A stretch of DNA of 64,000 bases from Eriocheir sinensis (lineage: Eukaryota; Arthropoda; Malacostraca; Decapoda; Varunidae): assembly GCF_024679095.1 (NCBI RefSeq), contig NC_066571.1, forward strand, positions 197,078 through 261,077. Reading direction: 5' to 3'. This document shows, in pieces, positions 9,987-21,404 of the stretch. A program made the translations under genes and the position numbers. A model generated the notes under the pieces. The model was given only the letters and a program-made list of their open reading frames with translations, had not been told where the DNA came from and searched no databases. Numbering within the stretch: position 1 is the first letter of the stretch; every line of letters begins with the position of its first letter.

Positions 9987-10354
9987 TTAGTATGCCTATG
10001 TGAATGAGCTGTGTATGAAATAATGACGGAAAGTGGTGCATTACTTTATAGGTACCCTACTATCATCGCCTTCAATGCTAGTGATGTATTTTTTGAAGGG
10101 CCCGTTCTTCCTTGAAAACTGGCCGTATTATGATTGTATTTTCTTTTTTAGGTGATGTTATTGATTGTTAAATTAGAGTGCCGTCATTCAATTAAAATAC
10201 GAATATTATTTTAATCATGAAACTAGCTAAATTATCTCAATCATATATATTTGCTACGTGTCTCTGAAACAATACATGATATCATGATCAGCCGATCGGG
10301 TGAAAGGGGGGCGGAGCTTAGCCAGTATGGGGGAGGGGCTTCTCGGTGCCAATT

Positions 10355-11606
10355 TTTTTTTTTTTTTACAACAAATGAGACAGCTCAAGGGCAAAAAAAA
10401 AAAAAAAAAAAAAAAAAAAGCCCGCTACTCGCTGCTCCCCCCCAAAAATTAAAAGAGGTGGCCGAAAGAAAGGTCAATTTCGGGAGGAGAGGTGTCCTGA
10501 TACTTTCCTCTTGAAAGAGTTCAAGTCGTAGGCAGGAGGAAATACAGATGAAGGAAGATTGTCCCAGAGTTTACCAGCGTGAGGGATGAAAGAGTGAAGA
10601 TATTGGTTAACTCTTGCATAAGGGGTTTGGACAGTATAGGGATGAGCATGAGTAGAAAGTCGTGTGCAGCCAGCCCGCGGGAGGGGGGGAGGCATGCAGT
10701 TTAGCAAGTTCAGAAGAGCAGTCAGCGTGGATATATCGATAGAAGATAGAAAGAGAGGCAACATCGCGGCGGAATTTAAGAGGTAGAAGACTATCAGTAG
10801 GAGGAGGAGAGCTGATGAGACGAAGAGCCTTAGACTCCACTCTGTCCAGAAGAGCTGTGTGAGTGAAGCCCCCCCACACGTGAGATGCAGACTCCGTACG
10901 AGGGCGGACAAGGCCTCTGTATATGGATAGCAACTGCGCGGGGGAAAAGAACTGGCGGAGACGATACAGAACGCCCAACCTCGAGGAAGCTGATTTAGCG
11001 AGAGAGGAGATATGGAGTTTCCAGTTGAGATTTTGAGTTAAGGATAGACCGAGGATGTTTAGTGTTGAAGAAGGTGACAGCTGAGTGTTGTCGCAGAATA
11101 GGGGATAGTTGTTTGGAAGATTGTGTCGAGTTGATAGGTGGAGAAATTGAGTTTTTGAGGGATTGAAGGACACAAGGTTCCTTCTGCCCCAATCGGAAAT
11201 GATAGCAAGGTCTGAGGTTAAGCGTTCTGCAGCCTCCAGTCTGGAGTCGTGTACTTCCTGTTGTGATGGTCTTCAGTTGAAAGAAGTTGAATAACGCAGA
11301 GTGGAGTCGTCGGCGTATGAGTGGACAGGACAGTTTGTTATGGAAAGAAGATCATTGATGAATAACAGGAAGAGAGTGGGTGATAGGACAGAGCCCTGTG
11401 GAACCCCACTGTTGATAGGTTTAGGGGAAGAGCAGTGACCGTCTACCACCGCAGAGATGAACGGTCGGAAAGGAAACAGGAGATAAAGGAACAGAGAGAG
11501 GGATAGAATCCGAAAGAGGGCAATTTAGAAAGCAAAGACTGGTGCCAGACTCTATCGAAGGCTTTCGATATGTCTAGCGCAACAGAGAAAATTTCACCGA
11601 AACGGC
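10355..11606 (-). mobile_element. Family A retrotransposon copy 2, 5'-truncated
   Basis: Poly(T) at 10351-10368 marks the 3' end directly against the outer end of the snapback element, with the usual gctcaagggc landmark and an internal A-run. On the minus strand a 188-codon frame (10607-11173) carries the post-RT region, including LNILGLSLTQNLNWKLHISS, LGVLYRLRQFFSPAQ and FRRDVASLSIFYRYIHADC. Upstream lie the degraded RT motifs for GVPQGS (about 11390-11405) and the YADD region. The 5' end is truncated inside RT at about 11606. Several frame breaks make it non-functional. Confidence 0.85.
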
Positions 11607-11950
<344 letters not shown>

Positions 11951-12104
11951 ATAAATGATACCTCCTCCCATGTTTATTTTCCCGACACATAATCATGAAG
12001 GGCTCCATAGCTTGGGGGTCATTAGCCCCAACTCTGTTCACTAATGAGTGTGGCATCCAACCATATCGCTAATACTACTTAGCACTAAATCTATACATAA
12101 CACC

Positions 12105-12540
12105 CTATCATCTATTGCGTCTAGATATCCCTTTCCTTCCCCACTCATGTCACTCCTGACCCACCCTAATGTCACTCTCCACCACTGTCGCCTCATAGTC
12201 CATATTGGAGGTATTGGTGGCTTTTGAGCCAGAGTGTCTGGTGCCCCTGAGACATAGGGTGGCCGACCTGAGCAGGGAGAACGAGAGGCGACACCTCATC
12301 CAGGCTACAACGTGGCTCCTCCCCTATCATCTATTGCGTCTAGATCCCCCTTTCCTGCCCAACTCATGTCACTCCCGACACACCCTAATGTCACTCTCCA
12401 CTACTGTGGCCTCATAGTCCATATTGGAGATGTTGGTGGCTTTTGGGTCAGAGTGTCTTGTGCCCATGAGATATAGGATGACCGACCAGAGCAGGGAGAA
12501 CGAGAGGCGACACCTCATCCAGGCTACAACGTGGCTCCTT
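12105..12540 (-). repeat. Tandem duplication of about 219 bases at the 3' end of family G
   Basis: The segment ctatcatctattgcgtctag ... caggctacaacgtggctcct occurs at about 12104-12320 and again at about 12323-12540, with only scattered differences. It covers the last coding part (RCRLSFSLL ... NMDYEATVVESDI) and some 3' UTR, so the C-terminus is present twice in tandem. Confidence 0.85.
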
Positions 12541-13270
12541 GGCTGATGCTTCTTTTCTGAGATCAGTTCCGCGAGTCGTGCGTAGAAGCATCGGGCTCTG
12601 GGTCCCACCCCGCCCGATGTGATGAAGACTAGGGGGGTGAAGCTGCCCTGATTCACATGCTGGAGTCTTTCACCGTATGCCCTTGTCTTCTCCTGCTCGT
12701 TCCTGTGGTGGGCGGCTTCCAGAGGCAGCTCACGGTGACGAATATGCGGATGTCCATGAACGCCCGCTGTCCGCGCACCCAGAATCCGCGGGCACTTACA
12801 TCAACCCGTGCCTCATGTGAGGTATTGGCCGTCCTGTACCGAAGGTGTTCGCCGTCCAGGGGAAGCAGTGCCGGCTCGGTAGTGACGTCTTGGCATACCT
12901 CCCCGAGCATGCTGGCTGTCAGATCCCTCACTTCATCGTGTCGAATACAGACGAAGCCTCCCTTTTTACATGTCATGGTGTGGGTGACATCATTTGGTGA
13001 TCCACATGCACAGAGATCAGGCAGCCCCTCAATCGGCCAGCCATATCTCAGAGCAACGGCGTCGACAAATTCTTGCTTGTTGAGGCTGAAGCCTTTTGCT
13101 CCGATTGATAGTGACGTTAGGCAGTTAGAGGCGCCGTGAGCCTGCCTCCTGTGTTGTGTGGATTTTTCTACCCATTTCAGTGGACAGGTGGTGTGTTGGA
13201 CGGTCCAGCTCGTCTTTTTGGGCCTGTTGTGTTTCTTCTGAGATTCTTTTTTCTGATTTAACTTATTTCT
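12369..13270 (-). pseudogene. CCHC plus restriction-like endonuclease domain of a non-LTR retrotransposon (family G), frameshifted
   Basis: The minus-strand frame from about 13250 reads GFSLNKQEFVDAVALRYGWP, then a C-x-C-x7-H-x3-C cluster (CACG...THTMTC), KGGFVCIRHDEVRD, a GE-x-LRYRTANT stretch, and ARVDVSARGFW followed by AFMDIRIF. A CCHC cluster followed by an R-x-D ... D pair is the layout of the restriction-like endonuclease at the C-terminus of R2/R4-type elements, which nicks the target DNA. This is inference from motif order; the 15-residue spacing is slightly longer than the usual range. A frameshift near 12735 moves the rest (EKTRAYGERLQHVNQGSF, TPLVFITSGG, WMRCRLSFSLL) to another frame. 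No RT domain is left in this piece. Confidence 0.55.
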
Positions 13271-13312
<42 letters not shown>

Positions 13313-13463
13313 GCAAAGGAGACAGCTCAAGGGCACAAAAAAGTAAACATTAATAAAAAAAAAGCCCGCTACTCGCTGCTCCTAAAAAGAATCCAAAGAG
13401 GTGGCCGAAAGATAGGTCAGTTTCGGGAGGAGAGGTGTCCTGATACCCTCCTCTTGAAAGAGT

Positions 13464-14955
13464 TCAAGTCGTAGGCAGGAGGAAATACAGATGAAGGAAG
13501 ATTGTTCTAGAGTTTACCAGCGTGAGGGATGAAAGAGTGAAGATGCTGGTTAACTCTTGCATAAGGGGTTTGGACAGTATAGGGATGAGCATGAGTAGAA
13601 AGTCGAGTGCAGCGGGGCCGCGGGAGGGGGGGAGGCATGCAGTTAGCAAGTTCAGAAGAGCAGTCAGCGTGGAAATATCGATAGAAAGAGAGGCAACATT
13701 GCGGCGGAATTTAAGAGGTAGAAGACTATCAGTATGAGGAGGAGAGCTGATGAGACGAAGAGCCTTTGCCTCCACTCTGTCCAGAAGAGCTGTGGTGGAG
13801 CCCCCACACATGAGATGCATACTCCATACGAGGGCGGACAAGGCCCTGTATATGGACAGCAACTGTGCAGGGGAGAAGAACTGGCGGAGACGGTACAGAA
13901 CGCCCAGCCTCGAGGAAGCTGATTTAGTAAGAGATGAGATATGAAGTTTCCAGTTGAGATTTTGAGTTAAGGATAGACCGAGGATGTTTAGTGTTGAGGA
14001 AGGTGATAGCTGGGTGTTGTCAAAGAATAGGGGATAGTTGTTTGGAAGATTGTGTCGAGTGGATAGGTGGAGAAACTGTGTTTTTGAGGCGTTGAAGGAC
14101 ACCAGGTTCTTCTTGCCCCAATCGGAAATAATAGTAAGGTCTGAGGCTAAGCGTTCTGCAGCCTCCAGCCTTGAGTCGTTAAGTTCCTGTAGGGTGGGTC
14201 TTCTATTAAAGAAGTTGAATAATGCAGAGTGGAATCATCGGCGTAGGAATGGATAGGACAGTTCGTTTTGGAAAGAAGATCATCAATGAACAACAGAAAA
14301 AGAGTGGGAGATAGGACAGAACCCTGTGGGACACCATTGTTAATAGATTTAGGGGAAGAACAGTGACCGTCTACCACGGCAGAAATAGAACGGTCAGAAA
14401 GGAAACTGGAGATAAAGGTACAGAGAAGGATAGAAACCGTAGGACGGTAGTTTAGAAAGCAGATTAGTGCCAGACCCTATCAAAAGCTTTTGATATGTCC
14501 AGCGCAATAGCAAAAGTTTCACCGAAACGGCTAAGAGAGGATGACCAAGAGTCAGTTAAGAAGGCTAGGAGATCACCAGTAGAACGCCCCTTGCGGAACC
14601 CATACTGGCGATCAGATAGAAGGTCAGAAGTGGAAAGGTGCTTTTGAATCTTCCGGTTAAGGATTGATTCAAAAGCTTTAGATAGACAAGAAAGTAAAGC
14701 AATAGGACGGTAGTTTGAGGGATTGGAGCGGTCACCCTTCTTAGGTACAGGCTGTATGAAGGCATACTTCCAGCAAGAAGGAAAGGTAGATGTTGACAGG
14801 CAGAGGCGAAAGAGTTTGACCAGGCAGGGTGACAGCACGGAGGCACAGTTTTTAAGGACAATAGGAGGCACTCCATCAGGTCCATAAGCCTTCTGAGGAT
14901 TGAGGCCAGAGAGGGCATAGAAAACATCATTTTGAAGAATCTTTATAACAGGCAT
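13464..14955 (-). pseudogene. Family A reverse transcriptase and C-terminal region, broken
   Basis: Pieces at 14464-14955, 14147-14377 and 13464-14102 carry GLNPQKAYGPDGVPPIVLK, PVPKKGDRSNPSNYRPIALL, GFRKGRSTGDLL, ALDISKAFDRVWH, GVPQGSVLSPTLFLLFIDDL and SYADDSTLHYS. The catalytic aspartates (AFD and YADD) are kept. Frame changes fall after AFDRVWH and after the YADD region, and a stop precedes the C-terminal part (LNILGLSLTQNLNWKLHISS). It is a recent but dead copy. The family resembles sequences annotated as jockey-like RNA-directed DNA polymerases in crabs. Confidence 0.8.
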
Positions 14956-16256
14956 AAAGGAGTCAGAGGGGGGATGAGTAGGATGAATATAACCAGAATC
15001 GTCCAGAGTGGAGTTTTTAGAAAAAGTTTGAGAGAAGAGTTCAGCCTTAGAGATAGATGAGACGGCAGTGTTGCCGTCAGGACTGAGGAGTGGAGGGAAA
15101 GATGAAGAAGTGAAGTTGGAGGAGATGTTTTGGCTAGATGCCAGAAGTCACGGGAAGAGTTAGAGAAAGCAAGGTTTTGACATTTTCTATTAATGAAAGA
15201 ATTTTTGGTTAGTCGGAGAATAGATTTGGCACGATTTCGGGCAGAAATGTAAAGTTCATAATTAGCATTAGTTTGAAGGCTCTGGTATCTTTTGTGAGCT
15301 ACCTCTCTATCATTGACAGCACGAGAACAAGCGTGATTAAACCAAGGCTTTTTAGCGTGAGGAGTAGAGAAAGAACGAGGAATGTATGCCTCCATTCCAG
15401 AGACAATCACCTCTGTGATGCGCTGAGCACACACAGAGGGGTCTCTATCCTGGAAGCAATAATCATTCCACGGGAAATCGGAAAAGTACATCCTCAGGTC
15501 GTCCCACAAAGCTGAAGCAAAATGCCAGAAGCATCGCCTCTTCGGTGGGTCCAGAGGGTGTACAGGAGCGATAGGACAGGATGCAGAAATAAGATTGTGA
15601 TCGGAGGAGCCCAACGGAGAGAACAGTTTGACAGAATAAGCAGAAGGGTTTGAGGTAAGGAAGAGGTCTAGAATGTTGGGCCGATCTCCAAGACGGTCAG
15701 GAATACGTGTAGGGTGCTGGACCAACTGCTTTAGGTCGTTGAGGATAGCAAAGTTGTAGGCTTGTTCACCAGGATGGTCAGTGAAAGAGGATGAAAGCCA
15801 AAGCTGGTGGTGAACATTGAAATCTCCTAGGATGGAGATTTCAGCGAAGGGAGAGTGGGTCAAGATGTGCTCCACTTTAGAATTCAAATAGTCAAAGAAT
15901 TTTACATAGTTGGTAGAGTTAGGTGAGAGATAAACAGCACAGATGTATTTAGTAATAGAATGACAGTGAAGTCTTAACCAGATGGTGGAAAATTCAGAAG
16001 AGTCAAGGTCGTGGGCACGAGAGCAAGTGATGTCGTTGCGCACGTAGGCGCAACATCCAGCTTTGGATTGAAATTTAGGATAGAGATAGTAGGAGGGAAC
16101 AGAGTAGAGATTGCTGTCAGTAGCCTCAGAAACCTGTGTTTCAGTAAGGAAGAGAAGGTGAGGTTTAGAGGAGAGATGATGTTCCACAGAATGAAAATTA
16201 GAGCGAAGACCGCGAATGTTGCAGAAATTGAGAAGAAAGGTTCGAGGAGTTATCAA
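14943..16256 (-). CDS. Family A endonuclease region
   Basis: A 437-codon open stretch covers the whole apurinic-type endonuclease. Catalytic landmarks are visible in order: [11 protein letters not shown] near residue 10, the TETQ glutamate motif near residue 37, ILGDFNVHH near residue 143, and GSSDHNLIS near residue 215. The domain nicks target DNA to prime reverse transcription. The listed start is not an ATG codon; upstream the frame runs through a G-run at about 16311-16325 whose length differs between copies, so the true initiation site is uncertain. The frame ends early, just before the RT region, which continues in a different frame from about 14955. Confidence 0.75.
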   Translation of the reverse strand: MITPRTFLLNFCNIRGLRSNFHSVEHHLSSKPHLLFLTETQVSEATDSNLYSVPSYYLYPKFQSKAGCCAYVRNDITCSRAHDLDSSEFSTIWLRLHCHSITKYICAVYLSPNSTNYVKFFDYLNSKVEHILTHSPFAEISILGDFNVHHQLWLSSSFTDHPGEQAYNFAILNDLKQLVQHPTRIPDRLGDRPNILDLFLTSNPSAYSVKLFSPLGSSDHNLISASCPIAPVHPLDPPKRRCFWHFASALWDDLRMYFSDFPWNDYCFQDRDPSVCAQRITEVIVSGMEAYIPRSFSTPHAKKPWFNHACSRAVNDREVAHKRYQSLQTNANYELYISARNRAKSILRLTKNSFINRKCQNLAFSNSSRDFWHLAKTSPPTSLLHLSLHSSVLTATLPSHLSLRLNSSLKLFLKTPLWTILVIFILLIPPLTPLCLL

Positions 16257-16603
16257 GACACCTCTCGGGTCGGCAGCCAGAAGGGGAGTCCTCCCTGGGG
16301 GAATTTGTGGTCCCCCCCCCAGGCGGGGACTCCGAGGCTTAGTGTATGTGCGCCATTTTGAAATTTTAATTTTGGGAAAAGGTGTATATGTTGTGAGAAT
16401 GTAGTGTGGTGTGGATAAAGAGAGGATCTGTCTTTAGAGAGCATGCTGAACTACTCTCCGGTGTTGGTGAGACAATAGGGAAACGGTTAGTGAGGACATG
16501 GGAAGGGTCTTTGGAGGGCTTCAGCTCCCTTCTCACCTCCCATATATACCTCACCGGGAGTGGCTTGCGCCCGTTCGGTAGGTGTCTTCCTACCTACTCC
16601 AGC

Positions 16604-16977
16604 CACTAGATGGTGGGATATTTTTATCTACGTTAGGGGCAACATTAATATAATAGTCATCAAATGTTTCAGCTGTTTCTAAGGTATTTTTTTAATATTC
16701 TGTTGTTATGGGATATATAGTTTAGGTAATTATTTTTATGGTCGTTTTTTCAATTGATTTATGGTGTTCCATATTTTTCTTGTGTCATCTTTAAAGTTCG
16801 TAAATATACCCATATAATGAGCTTGTTTAGCATTTTTAATTACTCTGTTTAAGGTACTTTTCTGATATAGGACCAATTTTATAGTCTTTGTATAAGTTAT
16901 TTTTAACCTTATAGAATTTAGAAAAGCTTGTGTTATCCAAGGATTGTTTAATCTTTTGTCAGTTAGATACTTAGTTT
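16604..16977 (-). repeat. Left arm of a 374-base inverted duplication (family F sequence)
   Basis: This segment is the reverse complement of 17730-18103. Both arms are 374 bases long with no length difference, and no mismatch was seen in the stretches compared, including homopolymer runs. On the minus strand it therefore encodes the same family F piece (LTDKRLNNPWITQAF ... FKDDTRKIWNTINQL). It sits between the 5' end of family A copy 3 and a family G fragment. Confidence 0.9.
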
Positions 16978-17285
16978 ATTAGTCTATTTCGCCCTCTGCC
17001 TCCTGAGCGATGATCCTGTTGATGATGTTTTGTGGGATCTGGTAAGGCTGATGAAGTTTTGGTTCTCCTTATATGCCAGCTTCTCAGGGTTGGTGATCCC
17101 CACTCCGCCCAGTCTTGGAGGAAGTGCTTGCATTTCCCTCTCCTCCCCCAAAGCATGATATTTTGCCAGCGCCGGCAAGAATACGTTCTTGACGGCATTC
17201 TCCAGTGGTTGGAGGAGTGGACTGATGCCGGGGATGGTGCACATCAGGAACGTCCACCGATGTTGGATGCCGTGGGTGTATCATT
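16978..17285 (-). pseudogene. Family G retrotransposon internal fragment
   Basis: The minus strand encodes TIPGISPLLQPLENAVKNVF, LPALAKYHALGEEREMQ, LPPRLGGVGITNPEKLAYKE. This matches the region that lies between the RT and the CCHC/endonuclease domain in the same family as 12369-13270 (motif LQPLE-x-(V/I)..., LP-x-RLGG-(V/L)GI-x-NP). It is truncated on both sides and lies exactly between the two arms of the family F inverted duplication. GC content is clearly higher than in the flanking family F sequence. Confidence 0.55.
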
Positions 17286-17729
17286 TTGTAATTTTAGAAG
17301 ATTTTAACATAAACTTGTTAGAACACACAACACATATCCCTACAAACAATTTCCTTGTGAATGTCCAATCTCTCAATTTCACTCTTCATATTGCCAGACC
17401 TACAAGATTTTCTGACAGCATTAATCTACGAGAGCCATCCCTACTCGACCATATTCATACAAATTTTAACAGAAACTTTACCTCGGGAATTATATATTTC
17501 CCTATCTCAGACCATCTCCCAATATTTTTGAATATAGCTATTCCCCCAGTAAACCATAAAGTGCATAAGATTACTTCCAGAAATATAGGGCAAGAAGGAA
17601 AACAACTCTTTTCCGACAAATTAAACTCATTAAACTGGAATAATCTCCTCTCAGCAGACGTTAATTACAACTTTGATATATTTATTACCAAAATCCAAAA
17701 AATGAATACCCTTTGTTTTCCTTTAAAAA

Positions 17730-18103
17730 AAACTAAGTATCTAACTGACAAAAGATTAAACAATCCTTGGATAACACAAGCTTTTCTAAATTCTATAAGG
17801 TTAAAAATAACTTATACAAAGACTATAAAATTGGTCCTATATCAGAAAAGTACCTTAAACAGAGTAATTAAAAATGCTAAACAAGCTCATTATATGGGTA
17901 TATTTACGAACTTTAAAGATGACACAAGAAAAATATGGAACACCATAAATCAATTGAAAAAACGACCATAAAAATAATTACCTAAACTATATATCCCATA
18001 ACAACAGAATATTAAAAAAATACCTTAGAAACAGCTGAAACATTTGATGACTATTATATTAATGTTGCCCCTAACGTAGATAAAAATATCCCACCATCTA
18101 GTG
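17730..18103 (+). repeat. Right arm of the 374-base inverted duplication
   Basis: This is the copy that is in register with the rest of family F (frame LTDKRLNNPWITQAF continuing from upstream), so it is the original and 16604-16977 is the derived inverted copy. Spacer between the arms is 752 bases. Confidence 0.9.
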
Positions 18104-18994
18104 AGAACCCGTTAAGACAAAATAAAAAAGGCAGTACACATGAGATCTCTATATCTCTTATTAAAACAAATAAACATCAAATGGCCATACCATTATACTG
18201 TTTAACCAATCTATTGCCAATGGTAAATTTCCACAATGCTTGAAACATGCCACTGTTATACCCATTTACAAAAAAGGATCCTAAGGATGTTATAGGAAAT
18301 TATAGGCCAACATCTCTGCTAAATATTTACTCTAAAATTTTTGAGAAAATAATGAAAAAGTTTTTGATGTAATTTCTTGAAGCTAAATCCATATTGAACC
18401 CAGAACAGTTTGGCTTCCGACAAGGCCTGAGCACCTTCAGTGCTTTGAGTTCCTTCACTGAGGAAATCTACTCTACTTTGGATTCTAAACTTTCATTACT
18501 TAGCGTTTTTATTGACTTTGCAAGAGCATTCGATACAGTAAGACATGATATTTTACTTAAAAAACTAGAATATTATGGAATACGGAGTATTACACATGGC
18601 TGGTGTAAAGATTATCTAACAAATAGAACTCAATCTGTCAAAATTCAAAACTATTTATCCACACCAAAACTTATTAAATATGGAGTCCCTCATGGGAGTG
18701 TTCTTGGCCCGATACTATTTCTTCTTTACATTAACGATCTAGCTAAAATATTTTCCAATTTTAAAGCAATACTCTTTGCTGACGACTCCACTTTATAGAT
18801 TATTGGTAAAGACCCAACGGACAGCATTAACAGAGCCAACACTGACCTCAAAACTTTCCATGGTTGATGTGTAGATAACAGACTAACTGTTAATTTAAGT
18901 AAAACATATTATATGTTGTTCACAAACAAAATATTAGAAAACTTGCCCCCCTTACGGTATCAAAATGATGTCAAAAAAACAACCCAACATACAT

Positions 18995-19109
<115 letters not shown>

Positions 19110-19854
19110 TGTGACCACTGACCAAGCCTTGACATTCAAACAACATATATCTGGACTTTGTCTCAAATTATCACGGTTGGTTTATCTCCTCCACCAAGTT
19201 AAAGATCTCATGCCTATACATGTGCTCAAAATTCTTTACCATGCCCAGGTTCTGCCCCACCTCAGTTACTGCATAGCCATATGGTGCAATACCTACCCTA
19301 CTCACATACTGCCATTATCCAGACTCCAGAAGAAAATTGTAAGGATTATAACAGAGTGACCAACTAGAACACACACAACCACTTTTCAAAGAGGCCAACA
19401 TTTTAAAACTTTTGACCTAAATAAAATACATATTGGAATTTACATGTTTAAAATTCTAAGAAATAACCTCAACTCAGCATTACAACTACAATACAGTTAT
19501 CCAACACGCACGAGTGACAATCAAACAACACAACACAGTCTAACGTTATTCAAACATTCCCTATAATACTCAGGCCCAAAGCTATGGAATTCGATACCTA
19601 ATCACATTAAACTTTTGCCAACAACAAGTTCTTTTAAAAGGCATTATGCAAAATATGCAATATCTAAGTACTAGAAATGTTAAGTATCTTTATTATAAAT
19701 AGCGCCTATCGTGATTCAACTCTCTATAAATGAACTATTGTCTTTTTAATTCTTCGTCTTTTCCCTTTGCCTCTCCCATACATGGATTGTACAATGTACC
19801 TACTGTTGTGTTCATGGCTAACAAGGCATAAATTGGTTCTTAGTAGGCTGATGC

Positions 19855-19970
<116 letters not shown>

Positions 19971-20157
19971 AGGTATGTATATATTTTTTCTTTTGTCTTT
20001 GTCTTGTTTGGGGTATTTAATGTAAAAAGTTATTTCGTATTTTGCCCCCCCCCCAAAAAATTAGTGTTTTATATGAGCTACTTGCTCATATATTAATATT
20101 ACATTATAGTGCTACATTTTTCTTCTGCAAGTATAATAAAGAGTTTCAAAGAGTTTA

Positions 20158-20166
20158 CTACTACTG

Positions 20167-20212
<46 letters not shown>

Positions 20213-20242
20213 ACTACTATTATTATTATTATTACCACTATA

Positions 20243-20291
<49 letters not shown>

Positions 20292-20292
20292 G

Positions 20293-20324
<32 letters not shown>

Positions 20325-20336
20325 GTACTAGTACAG

Positions 20337-20390
<54 letters not shown>

Positions 20391-20454
20391 TCACCACTAC
20401 TGCAACTATTACTTTTACCGCTGCTGTTGGTGCTACTATTACTACTACTATGTG

Positions 20455-20539
<85 letters not shown>

Positions 20540-20545
20540 AGTAAA
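20158..20545. repeat. (TAC)n with (ATT)n interruption, then (CT)n
   Basis: The (CTA)n array begins at the 3' end of family F, is interrupted by attattattatt at 20217-20233, continues to about 20385, degenerates to about 20455, and is followed by a pure (CT)n tract of about 80 bases at 20457-20536. Thr-rich, Val-rich and Arg-Glu frames here are artefacts. Confidence 0.95.
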
Positions 20546-20689
20546 TAAATATACAAATAAATAAAAAAATAAATAAATAAAACCTTTGGCATCCTCATTA
20601 TCTTTGTTATCTTATCATTTTGTCTGCTGATATAGGGGACATCTGCATAAACTGCCACCAGTGACAATGTGAACAGTAAACAGTGGGAA
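20546..20689. other. Short A-rich non-coding stretch, possible leader of the ORF at 20690
   Basis: Starts with (aaat)n-like sequence from the end of the microsatellite. No further feature is recognised. Confidence 0.4.
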
Positions 20690-20812
20690 ATGAAGCACGT
20701 CTTAGTTGAAGAGTTGCTAAGTGAAGATGACATTCCATTTCTCAAACTTTTTGACGACCCATATCCCTCTCCTCTTTCTGATAGAAGGTACAGTAACATC
20801 TTTCCTTGTTAG
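20690..20812 (+). CDS. Small ORF or first exon of unknown type, possibly HARBI1-like
   Basis: Forty codons from an ATG in context gggaaATGA to TAG: an acidic start (MKHVLVEELLSEDDIPFLKL) then FDDPYPSPLSDRRYSN. Amino-acid composition is coding-like rather than repeat-like. An internal donor-like AGAAG|GTACAG at about 20786 would end an exon after SDRR. Arthropod HARBI1-type nucleases often begin with a similar acidic leader followed by an arginine-containing turn, so a transposase first exon is possible, but the similarity is weak and no downstream exon was found. It is too short to classify. Confidence 0.3.
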   Translation: MKHVLVEELLSEDDIPFLKLFDDPYPSPLSDRRYSNIFPC

Positions 20813-21196
20813 CGCTTCGATCAATGGAACACAACTGCTATTGCATTTCCTTTTACGTTTTGACCTGGAGCACCGGTAAGCTTCCTTGATGGTGCCTGTT
20901 TTCTAGCCCTCACCCGTTAGTGGGTCAGTTTTTTTTTTTTTTTTTTTAGTTGCACCAGTCTTGCTTAGCTCATGCTGACCCCGGTGCTCCACATCTTTCT
21001 TTTCAGAAAGTTTCTGTAGAGTCCGTTTCGACAGGTGTTTATCAGTAGAGCATGTGGGTAGTAGTGGCTAAAAACTGTCAGCTTGTAGCGTTGGCTAGGA
21101 CTTACACAGGTCCTCCAGGATACTGCTCCCATACGCACGCTGATCACTCTGTCACAGCCTCCCAGTAGTCACCGCTTCCATATAGCTGAAAACATT
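20813..21196. other. Unassigned stretch with an 18-base T-run
   Basis: The words ggagcaccgg (about 20869) and ccggtgctcc (about 20981) are inverted copies about 110 bases apart, with a T-run at 20931-20948 between them. This could be the poly(A) end of a small minus-strand retroelement. No coding signal is seen up to 21196. Confidence 0.3.
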
Positions 21197-21404
21197 TTGT
21201 TTACAACAAGGGAGGCAGTTCAGTAGCAAAACACAAGAAGAGCAACAAAAACGCCCGCTCCACGCTGCTCAGAGAAAAGAAAATGGACGAGAGGCCAGAA
21301 TATTGGTCAGTTTAGGGTGGAGAGGTTTCTTGATTCTCTCCTCTTGAAAGAGTTTAAGTCGTGGGCAGGAGGAAAAACTGAAGAAGGAAGGCTTTCTTAT
21401 TTAT
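21197..21404 (-). mobile_element. Family A 3' end fragment
   Basis: On the minus strand this is the last coding part and 3' UTR of family A (landmarks: aagagtttaagtcgtgggcagg, cgcccgctccacgctgctc). It stops abruptly at gaaggaaggctttc (about 21404), where the next family A copy begins with its own 3' end. It is more diverged from the consensus than the other copies, so it is probably the oldest. Confidence 0.75.

Larger units (their letters stand above)
7604..10354. mobile_element. Snapback (whole-length palindromic) element, copy 1, interrupted
   Basis: The left arm runs from aatttgcaccgataag (7604) to ggcttggagggacg (about 8073) and the right arm is its reverse complement, from cgtccctccaagcc (about 8128) to ctcggtgccaatt (10354). 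The right arm is split by the Harbinger-like insertion at 8224-9986. Without that insertion the element is about 990 bases, nearly all arm, with a central GC-rich loop of about 50 bases. A second copy at 51539-52052 shows the uninterrupted joint sequence (tgattatatttagtatgcc), which proves the insertion boundaries. No coding capacity is seen. Elements built this way are usually non-autonomous DNA transposons; the superfamily is unknown. Confidence 0.8.
11951..13271 (-). mobile_element. Family G retrotransposon, C-terminal coding end and 3' UTR
   Basis: On the minus strand a coding end (13270 to about 12370) is followed by a 3' UTR that contains an AATAAA signal (complement of 11973-11978) and then runs into (TAG)n sequence. 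A separate piece of the same family lies at 16978-17285. The 5' side is cut by the poly(A) end of family A copy 3. The 3' part is tandemly duplicated (see 12105-12540). Confidence 0.6.
13272..16603 (-). mobile_element. Family A retrotransposon copy 3, nearly full length
   Basis: This is the most complete copy not broken by other elements: about 3.3 kb from the 5' end (complement of gtcttcctacctactcc, ending about 16603) to a 38-base poly(A), seen as poly(T) at 13272-13309. Order on the minus strand: 5' UTR of about 340 bases, endonuclease, RT, C-terminal region, short 3' UTR. There is no separate ORF1. The 5' UTR matches 21643-21838 plus 24047-24140 of copy 4. It inserted between the family G fragment and a piece of family F. 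The reading frame is split into at least four parts. Confidence 0.9.

Noticed and set aside
12157..12230. Host gene ending in the NMDYEATVVE peptide
   Set aside because: The peptide is the tandem-duplicated end of family G, not a separate gene.
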